This document shows, piece after piece, positions 58,018 to 64,000 of a DNA stretch of 64,000 bases. The DNA lies in contig DATCYF010000023.1 in NCBI GenBank assembly GCA_036570425.1, positions 124,001 to 188,000 on the forward strand, read 5' to 3'. A model generated the notes under the pieces. The model saw only the letters and a list, made by a program, of their open reading frames with translations. It was not told where the DNA came from and made no database searches. The stretch comes from Rhizorhapis sp036570425 (GTDB taxonomy: Bacteria; Pseudomonadota; Alphaproteobacteria; Sphingomonadales; Sphingomonadaceae). How positions within the stretch are numbered: the stretch's first letter is position 1; every line of letters begins with the position of its first letter. The position numbers and the translations under genes are program-made.

Positions 58018-60595
58018 AGGCAGCCTTCAATATCAGCGCGCCATCCCCTTCATCTACGCTGATAGTCGAACCGTCGGGCACATCGCCACGCAGGATCATG
58101 TCAGCGAGCGGGTCTTGCAGATATTTTTGCACGGCCCGCTTCAATGGTCGCGCGCCATAAACCGGATCGTAGCCTACGCGGCCGAGCCATGCTCTTGCGC
58201 CATCGGTCAGGTCCAGCGTGACCTTGCGGTCCTTGAGCAGGTTTTGAACGCGGCCGACCTGAATGTCCACGATGGGCCCCATGTGCTCAGCAGCCAGGCG
58301 GTGGAACAATATGATCTCATCCAGGCGGTTGAGGAACTCCGGCCGGAAATGGGCACGGACAATCTCCATTACCTGCGGTTCCACATCCTCCACCTTCTGC
58401 CCTTCCGAAAGATTGGAGAGATACTGGCTGCCCAGATTGCTGGTCAGGATGATCAGCGTGTTGCTGAAATCCACGGTGCGGCCCTGTCCGTCTGTCAGGC
58501 GGCCATCATCAAGGACTTGCAGCAGGATGTTGAACACGTCGCTGTGCGCCTTTTCCACCTCGTCGAACAGCACGACCTGATAAGGCCGCCGCCGGACCGC
58601 TTCGGTCAGGACGCCGCCTTCCTCATAGCCCACATAACCCGGAGGCGCGCCGATCAGGCGAGCGACCGAGTGCTTCTCCATGAACTCGCTCATGTCGATA
58701 CGGACCATGGCGTTGCTGTCGTCGAACAGGAATTCGGCGAGGGATTTGGTCAACTCCGTCTTGCCGACGCCGGTCGGGCCGAGAAAGAGGAAACTCCCCA
58801 GCGGCCGGTTCGGGTCCTGCAACCCGGCACGGCTGCGTCGGACGGCAGTGGACACGGCCTTTACCGCGTCCGCCTGGCCAATGACGCGCTTGGCCAGCTC
58901 CTGCTCCATGTGAAGCAGCTTTTCACGCTCGCCCTCCATCATCTTGTCGACAGGAATGCCCGTCCAGCGCGATACGACCGAGGCGATGTCCTCGTTCGTC
59001 ACTTCCTCGCGCAACATTGCGCCCTGTGACACGGCCTGCGCCTCTTCAAGTTGTTTGGTGAGCTGCGGAATGGCGCCATAGCTGAGCTCACCCGCGCGGG
59101 CGAGGTCGCCATTGCGCTGCGCCTGTTCCAGTTCGATCCGCGCGGCATCAAGTTGCTCCTTGAGCTTCGCCTCGCTGTTGATCTTTTCCTTCTCCGCCTG
59201 CCAGCGCTGCGTGAGTTCGGAGGATTCCTGCTCAAGATTGGCAAGTTCCTCTTCCAGATTGGCGAGGCGGTCCTTCGACGCCGCGTCGGTTTCTTTCGAC
59301 AGCGCTTCCCGTTCGATCTTGAGCTGGATGATACGCCGGTCGAGCGTTTCAATCTCCTCGGGCTTGCTCTCCACCTCCATGCGGAGGCGGCTCGCTGCCT
59401 CGTCCATCAGGTCAATGGCCTTGTCCGGCAGGAAGCGATCAGTGATGTAGCGGTTGCTGAGCGTCGCCGCTGACACGATCGCGCCGTCGGTGATGCGCAC
59501 GCCATGGTGCAGCTCATATTTTTCCTTGAGGCCACGCAGGATGGAGATGGTGTCCTCAACCGTTGGCTCGCCGACGAAAATCGGTTGGAACCGCCGCTGC
59601 AGCGCCGGGTCCTTCTCCACATATTTGCGATATTCATCCAGCGTGGTCGCGCCGATGCAGTGCAACTCACCGCGTGACAGAGCGGGTTTCAAAAGGTTGG
59701 ATGCATCCATCGCGCCTTCACCCTTGCCGGCGCCGATCAGCGTGTGCATCTCGTCAATGAAGAGGATGATGCTGCCCTCGCCAGCTTTCACTTCATCCAG
59801 CACGCCCTTCAGCCGTTCTTCGAACTCGCCGCGATATTTTGCGCCAGCGATCAGGCTGCCCATGTCAAGCGCCATCAGCGTGCGGTCCTTGAGTGTATCG
59901 GGCACGTCACCATTGGCGATGCGCAGTGCCAATCCCTCGGCAATCGCGGTCTTGCCCACGCCGGGTTCGCCGATGAGAACAGGGTTGTTTTTGGTGCGGC
60001 GGGCGAGGATCTGGATGGTACGGCGGATTTCTTCGTCGCGGCCGATGACAGGGTCCAACTTGCCGTCTCTCGCGGCTTCGGTAAGGTCGCGCGCGAATTT
60101 CTTCAGGGCGTCATAGCGATCCTCGGCGCTTGCTGTGTCGGCAGTGCGGCCTCCGCGCAATTCGTTGATAGCGGCGTTCAGCGCTTCTGCCTTGACGCCC
60201 GCCGCAGCGAGCGCCTTGCCCGCTGCCGTAGTGGAGGCGAGTACGAGGGCAAGCAGCAGGCGCTCGACGGTAACATAGCTGTCGCCCGCTTTCTGGGCGA
60301 CCTGTTCGGCCTGATCGAGCACACGCACGCTGTCATTGTCGAGACCGGGTGTGGTCTGGGCTCCGCTGCCGGACACAGCGGGAACTTTTGCCAGCGCGGC
60401 GTCGGTTTCGCGCACGGCCGTGGCTGCGTCGCCGCCGCTTGCCTTGATAAGGCCAGCCGCCATGCCTTGGTCATCCTCCAACAGCGCCTTCAGCAGATGT
60501 TCCGGCGCAAGTCGCTGATGATTCAGCCGGATCGCCACGGTTTGCGCGGATTGGAGAAAACCCTTTGCCCGTTCGGTGAATTTTTCGAGGTTCAT
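58016..60595 (-). CDS. clpB: Chaperone ClpB (Hsp100 disaggregase)
   Basis: The 859-residue hexameric AAA+ disaggregase that rescues aggregated protein with DnaK. It has the Clp N domain (about 1-145), NBD1 with GEPGVGKTAIAEGLALR (about 202-218), the coiled-coil middle domain (about 405-525, LIQLKIEREALSKETDAA), NBD2 with FLGPTGVGKTELTKSLAEFLF (about 600-620) and a sensor-2 end. It lacks the ClpP-binding IGF/L loop of ClpA/ClpX. TTTCCTTTCC/GGAAAGGAACG is its ribosome-binding site. The promoter region contains an inverted repeat (60625-60642). Heat-shock control is expected but a clear RpoH site was not established. Confidence 0.97.
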   Translation of the reverse strand: MNLEKFTERAKGFLQSAQTVAIRLNHQRLAPEHLLKALLEDDQGMAAGLIKASGGDAATAVRETDAALAKVPAVSGSGAQTTPGLDNDSVRVLDQAEQVAQKAGDSYVTVERLLLALVLASTTAAGKALAAAGVKAEALNAAINELRGGRTADTASAEDRYDALKKFARDLTEAARDGKLDPVIGRDEEIRRTIQILARRTKNNPVLIGEPGVGKTAIAEGLALRIANGDVPDTLKDRTLMALDMGSLIAGAKYRGEFEERLKGVLDEVKAGEGSIILFIDEMHTLIGAGKGEGAMDASNLLKPALSRGELHCIGATTLDEYRKYVEKDPALQRRFQPIFVGEPTVEDTISILRGLKEKYELHHGVRITDGAIVSAATLSNRYITDRFLPDKAIDLMDEAASRLRMEVESKPEEIETLDRRIIQLKIEREALSKETDAASKDRLANLEEELANLEQESSELTQRWQAEKEKINSEAKLKEQLDAARIELEQAQRNGDLARAGELSYGAIPQLTKQLEEAQAVSQGAMLREEVTNEDIASVVSRWTGIPVDKMMEGEREKLLHMEQELAKRVIGQADAVKAVSTAVRRSRAGLQDPNRPLGSFLFLGPTGVGKTELTKSLAEFLFDDSNAMVRIDMSEFMEKHSVARLIGAPPGYVGYEEGGVLTEAVRRRPYQVVLFDEVEKAHSDVFNILLQVLDDGRLTDGQGRTVDFSNTLIILTSNLGSQYLSNLSEGQKVEDVEPQVMEIVRAHFRPEFLNRLDEIILFHRLAAEHMGPIVDIQVGRVQNLLKDRKVTLDLTDGARAWLGRVGYDPVYGARPLKRAVQKYLQDPLADMILRGDVPDGSTISVDEGDGALILKAA

Positions 60596-60624
60596 GTGTC
60601 TCGTTCCTTTCCGCTGCGAAATAA

Positions 60625-60642
60625 TGTTGTATTTTTACAACA
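60625..60642 (-). promoter_or_regulatory. Inverted repeat in the clpB promoter region
   Basis: TGTTGTA-TTTT-TACAACA, a perfect 7-bp inverted repeat about 30-47 bp before the clpB ATG. Read on the minus strand it lies between CTTGTG and CATTAT, which could be -35/-10 elements 14 bases apart, as in some heat-shock promoters. It differs from CIRCE. Protein partner unknown. Confidence 0.4.
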
Positions 60643-60794
60643 CAAGTATCTGGTGAAAAAATTCCGGCCCCAAATGTTCCCGCGCCAGACCGGTTGCACC
60701 GCGCGGGCGCGGCGTTATGCTGCCGCCGCATCGGTCGTGCATCGATATAGCCATGCGCTTCCCAAAGCGTTCCTGGCCAAAATAGGGATATACC

Positions 60795-63677
60795 ATGCTT
60801 CGCCGCTTCACCTTCGCTTTTGCCATATCTGTCTGTGCAATGTCGGTATCGCTCGCCGCCGCGCAAGAGCCAGCGCCGGTTTCCGAACTCATTTCGGCGG
60901 TCGACATTCCCTATAAGGAGTTCACCCTGGATAATGGTCTACGCGTGATCGTGCATGAGGACAGAAAGGCGCCCATCGTTGCGGTTTCTGTCTGGTATAA
61001 TGTCGGATCGAAGAACGAACCCAAGGGCAAGACAGGCTTTGCGCATCTTTTCGAACATTTGATGTTCAATGGATCGGAAAATGCCCCCGGTGATTTCTTT
61101 GAACCGCTGCAACAGGTCGGGGCCACGGACTTCAATGGCACCACCTGGTTCGACCGGACCAATTATTTCGAAACGGTGCCGACTTCCGCTTTGGAAGTTG
61201 CCCTGTTTCTTGAAAGTGACCGCATGGGACATTTGCTGGGCGCGGTGACGCAGGAGAAACTCGACAACCAGCGCGGCGTTGTCCAGAACGAGAAGCGGCA
61301 GGGGGACAATCAGCCTTTCGGACTGGTCGAATATGCACAACTTGCGGCGCTGCTGCCGTCCGGCCATCCGTACGGACATAGCACGATTGGTTCGATGGCG
61401 GATCTGGATGCGGCGAGCCTTGCGGACGTCAAACGCTGGTTCACCGGACATTATGGTCCCAATAATGCAGTGTTGGTGCTGGCGGGCGATATAGACGCGG
61501 CGAAGGCAAGGCCGCTGGTGGAAAAATATTTCGGTGATATTCCCCGGGGCACGCAGGTTGCGCCCGTCACTGTCCCCATTCCGACGCTTGCCGCGCCCAA
61601 GGCTGAAGTGATGAAGGATCGCGTGGCCACGACGCGCATCTATCGCAATTGGGTTGTGCCCGGCCTCAACGATCCTGATTCAGTGCTGCTCGGAGCAGGC
61701 ATGAGCGTATTGGGAGGGCTTGCCAGTTCGCGCCTCGACAATATCCTCGTCCGGAACGAGCAGCTTGCCGTTCATGTCACCGCGGGGGTGCAGGATTTTG
61801 CGCAGCTCGGCATGGTAGAGGTGACAGCGGACGTGAAGCCGGGCGTCGATGCCGACATGGTCGCCAAACGGCTGGACGCAATCATTGCTGATTATATCGC
61901 CAAGGGTCCGACCGCTGATGAGATGCAGCGGGTGGCGACGCAGACTGTGTCCGGCCGAATCGCAGGGTTGGAGCAGGTGGGCGGCTTTGGCGGCAAGGCA
62001 GTAGCCTTGGCCGAGGGCGAGCTTTACATGAACGACCCTGATTTTTACAAAAAACGCCTCGACATGCTGGCAAAAGCAACCCCTGCGGCTGTGACGGCGG
62101 CGATGCAGAAATGGCTCCGCCGTCCGGTCTATTCCTTGCGTGTCGTCCCTGGTGAACGCGGCGCTTATGAGGAGGCGGCGGCATCGAAGGGTAGCCGTAC
62201 GGGCGTTCTTGCGTCTCCTGCTTATTATCGTCTTCCCGATGATGGCGGCTTCGGATCGGCGACAATCCGTCAGCCGGTCGCGGCCGTGGACCGGAGCAAA
62301 TTGCCGGAGGTCGGCAATATCCCTGATCTTGATTTCCCAGCCGTCGAAACCACGACTCTCTCCAATGGAATCAAGGTGCATTTCGCCCGGCGCGACGCCA
62401 TTCCTGCTGTTCAACTTTCGGTCGTATTCGATGCAGGCAATGCCGCTGATCCGAAAGATAAGCTGGGCACGCAAGCGCTCATGCTCGCGATGCTGAAGGA
62501 AGGCACCACGAGCCGGAACAGTATCCAGATTGCCGAAGAACAGGAAAGGCTGGGCGCGAACATCGATGTTGGAGCAAGCATGGATCGCACCGCTGTCTCC
62601 ATGTATGCGTTGATGCCCAATCTGGACGCCTCAATGGATTTGATGGCTGATGTCATCAAGAATCCTGCCTTCGATCCGCAGGAACTGGAGCGGATCAGAG
62701 CCACGCAATTGACTCGCATCGCTGCGGAAAACACCCAGCCCATGAGTGTTGCCCTGCGCACATTGCCGCCGCTTCTTTTCGGTAAGGAGCATCCCTACGG
62801 CGTGCCCTTCACAGGAACCGGCGACCCCGCTGTCGTTCAAAAGCTTACTCGCAACGATCTTGCGTCTTTCCATCATCGCTGGATTCGGGCCGACAATGCG
62901 GAGATCTTTGCGGTCGGCAATACGAGCCTGTCGGAATTGAAGCCGTTGCTCGAGAAGAGCTTCGGTCTTTGGCGCATGACGCGCGACATGAAGGGCAGGA
63001 AGAATTTCGATGTTCCCACGCCTGCTGCGCAGCAGCGCATCATCCTCGTCAACCGCCCACAATCTCCGCAATCCGTGATTTTGGCGGGCGAAGTGCTGGA
63101 TGCAAAAGGTACAGACGATCTGCTGACGCTGATCGCGGCTAATGATGTCATGGGCGGCAATTTCCTGTCACGCATGAACATGGACCTGCGTGAGACCAAG
63201 GGCTGGTCCTATGGCGTGCGGGGCAGCATCAATCGCGTGCAACATAACGTGCCCTATATCCTCAGCGCCCCGGTGCAGGCCGACAAGACAGGCGCCGCCA
63301 TTGCTGCGCTGAAGACGCAGATGAAGGAATTTCTCGGAAGCAAGGGAGTGACCGCTGCTGAACTGGAGCGCACTGTCAATGGCAGCACGCGAGAATTGCC
63401 GGGGAGTTTTGAAACGTCCGGTGATGTGCTGACTGAAATGCAGCGCGATGTGCTGTACGAACGACCTTTTGATTATGTCGAAGGTCTGGCCGATAAATAT
63501 CGCGCGCTCACTGCGAAGGACCTTGACTCCGCGGCGCGTGCCGCGATTGATCCGGATGCATTCACCTGGGTCGTCGTAGGAGATAAGAACAAGGTCATGG
63601 GCCAGCTTCAAACGCTTGGCATGCCCATCACTGTTGTCGAAGCTCCGGCTGGCGCGACGAGCGGGTCGAAGAAGTGA
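60795..63677 (+). CDS. M16 family zinc peptidase (two-domain)
   Basis: A 960-residue exported peptidase of the M16 (pitrilysin/insulinase) family. Signal peptide MLRRFTFAFAISVCAMSVSLAAAQ. The inverted zinc motif HLFEHLMFNG (His-x2-Glu-His, about 87-96) with the downstream Glu in the first M16 domain shows activity. A second M16 repeat (about 515-930) lacks the motif, typical of fused alpha/beta processing-like proteases. It probably degrades peptides in the periplasm. Divergent from clpB; followed 22 bp on by a small exported-looking gene. Confidence 0.94.
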   Translation: MLRRFTFAFAISVCAMSVSLAAAQEPAPVSELISAVDIPYKEFTLDNGLRVIVHEDRKAPIVAVSVWYNVGSKNEPKGKTGFAHLFEHLMFNGSENAPGDFFEPLQQVGATDFNGTTWFDRTNYFETVPTSALEVALFLESDRMGHLLGAVTQEKLDNQRGVVQNEKRQGDNQPFGLVEYAQLAALLPSGHPYGHSTIGSMADLDAASLADVKRWFTGHYGPNNAVLVLAGDIDAAKARPLVEKYFGDIPRGTQVAPVTVPIPTLAAPKAEVMKDRVATTRIYRNWVVPGLNDPDSVLLGAGMSVLGGLASSRLDNILVRNEQLAVHVTAGVQDFAQLGMVEVTADVKPGVDADMVAKRLDAIIADYIAKGPTADEMQRVATQTVSGRIAGLEQVGGFGGKAVALAEGELYMNDPDFYKKRLDMLAKATPAAVTAAMQKWLRRPVYSLRVVPGERGAYEEAAASKGSRTGVLASPAYYRLPDDGGFGSATIRQPVAAVDRSKLPEVGNIPDLDFPAVETTTLSNGIKVHFARRDAIPAVQLSVVFDAGNAADPKDKLGTQALMLAMLKEGTTSRNSIQIAEEQERLGANIDVGASMDRTAVSMYALMPNLDASMDLMADVIKNPAFDPQELERIRATQLTRIAAENTQPMSVALRTLPPLLFGKEHPYGVPFTGTGDPAVVQKLTRNDLASFHHRWIRADNAEIFAVGNTSLSELKPLLEKSFGLWRMTRDMKGRKNFDVPTPAAQQRIILVNRPQSPQSVILAGEVLDAKGTDDLLTLIAANDVMGGNFLSRMNMDLRETKGWSYGVRGSINRVQHNVPYILSAPVQADKTGAAIAALKTQMKEFLGSKGVTAAELERTVNGSTRELPGSFETSGDVLTEMQRDVLYERPFDYVEGLADKYRALTAKDLDSAARAAIDPDAFTWVVVGDKNKVMGQLQTLGMPITVVEAPAGATSGSKK

Positions 63678-63699
63678 ATTGGCCAGCAGGAGAAAATGA

Positions 63700-64000
63700 A
63701 TGGCAATAGTGGACGGCGCCTATGACTGCGTCACTAGGACGCCCATGGGCGATCAGCAGTCCGTGTTTACGGTGATCAGCAACGATGGGACGTTCCACGG
63801 CACCAATGCAAGCCCCCTGGGTTCGCTGGACGTGAAGGGAGGCAAGGTCGATGGCAATCGCCTGACATGGAAAATGGAAATGACCATTCCCATGCCAATG
63901 ACGCTGGAGGCCGAAGCTATTATTGAAGGCGACACGTTGACCGGTACGATCGAGGCGGGTGCGTTCGGCGCTATGGCCATGACGGGGAAAAGGCGGACCT
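63700..64000 (+). CDS. Hypothetical small beta-rich protein, 3' end beyond window
   Basis: ATG 63700, with AGGAGA upstream, opens MAIVDGAYDCVTRTPMGDQQ and stays open to the edge (100 codons seen). The sequence alternates short strands with Gly/Asp turns (VKGGKVDGNRLTWKMEMTIPMPM), suggesting a small beta-barrel or sandwich. No signal peptide. Similar small proteins occur in sphingomonads without assigned function. A competing ATG at 63696 is in another frame. Adjacent to the M16 peptidase and probably co-transcribed. The C-terminus is missing. Confidence 0.65.
   Translation, partial: MAIVDGAYDCVTRTPMGDQQSVFTVISNDGTFHGTNASPLGSLDVKGGKVDGNRLTWKMEMTIPMPMTLEAEAIIEGDTLTGTIEAGAFGAMAMTGKRRT

Noticed and set aside
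1..64000. CRISPR arrays, prophage, complete insertion sequences, rRNA operons, toxin-antitoxin or defence systems
   Set aside because: No regularly spaced repeats, transposase or integrase motifs, rRNA segments, or recognisable defence genes were found on either strand.

Overview
The window reads as a stretch of chromosome from a sphingomonad-type alphaproteobacterium (Sphingobium/Sphingomonas/Novosphingobium relatives). The assignment rests on a SciP-type DUF1153 regulator, an NDUFA12-type complex I accessory protein, an adrenodoxin-type ferredoxin plus FprA-type reductase, a cyanide-insensitive-type bd oxidase with a DUF2474 peptide, several predicted outer membrane proteins, and high-GC coding sequence. 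This is inference from gene content; no 16S rRNA is present. No rRNA, CRISPR array, phage gene, integrase, transposase or complete insertion sequence was seen. About 60 protein genes and two tRNAs are supported, mostly housekeeping.

Layout. 0-9 kb: SRPBCC protein (cut by the left edge), CDF metal transporter, mnmA, the CtrA antagonist sciP, a YeaQ/GlsB-type stress protein with a possible EcfG promoter, and an RND efflux adaptor/pump pair. 8.7-14.5 kb: an envelope cluster with two nucleotidyltransferases, a Wzx-like flippase, a HIT protein, a CDP-alcohol phosphatidyltransferase with an unusual N-terminus, and a CDP-glycerol glycerophosphotransferase-like enzyme. I consider this the best candidate for an undescribed pathway. 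14.7-20.7 kb: sdhB, thioesterase, zapE, ferredoxin-NADP reductase, lepA, HU. 20.9-27.2 kb: ABC-2 exporter, glnK-amtB behind a consensus sigma-54 promoter, and cydA-cydB plus a TTG-started 40-residue DUF2474 peptide.

27.3-33.2 kb: tRNA-Glu, recQ, a TIGR01244 phosphatase-like protein, a Met/His-rich putative metal-linked outer membrane protein, aat overlapping antisense with a DUF2155 gene by 229 bp, and an NDUFA12 gene. 33.2-38.7 kb: class I fumarase, then nrdA, a small membrane protein gene and nrdB, preceded by two candidate NrdR boxes spaced 32 bp apart. 38.8-39.4 kb: an AT-rich orphan. 39.5-43.5 kb: ROK sugar kinase, etfB-etfA, sucC. 43.6-50.6 kb: small lipoprotein, M48 protease with LysM, AlkA, 2Fe-2S ferredoxin, 3-oxoacid CoA-transferase A/B, serine hydrolase, TrmH methyltransferase. 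50.7-64 kb: tRNA-Tyr, HI0933-type flavoprotein with a 59-residue helix-turn-helix-like partner, a 51-residue protein behind CtrA-like sites, ABC-F ATPase, TonB-dependent receptor, clpB, M16 peptidase and a gene cut by the right edge.

Functional links. Central carbon and respiration dominate: SdhB, fumarase, SucC, ETF, CoA-transferase, the complex I subunit and bd oxidase. Nitrogen sensing (GlnK-AmtB), deoxynucleotide supply (NrdAB under probable NrdR control) and cell-cycle control (SciP and scattered CtrA-like sites) add regulation. Start sites were chosen by ribosome-binding site, family N-terminus and overlap with neighbours; alternatives are given in the entries.
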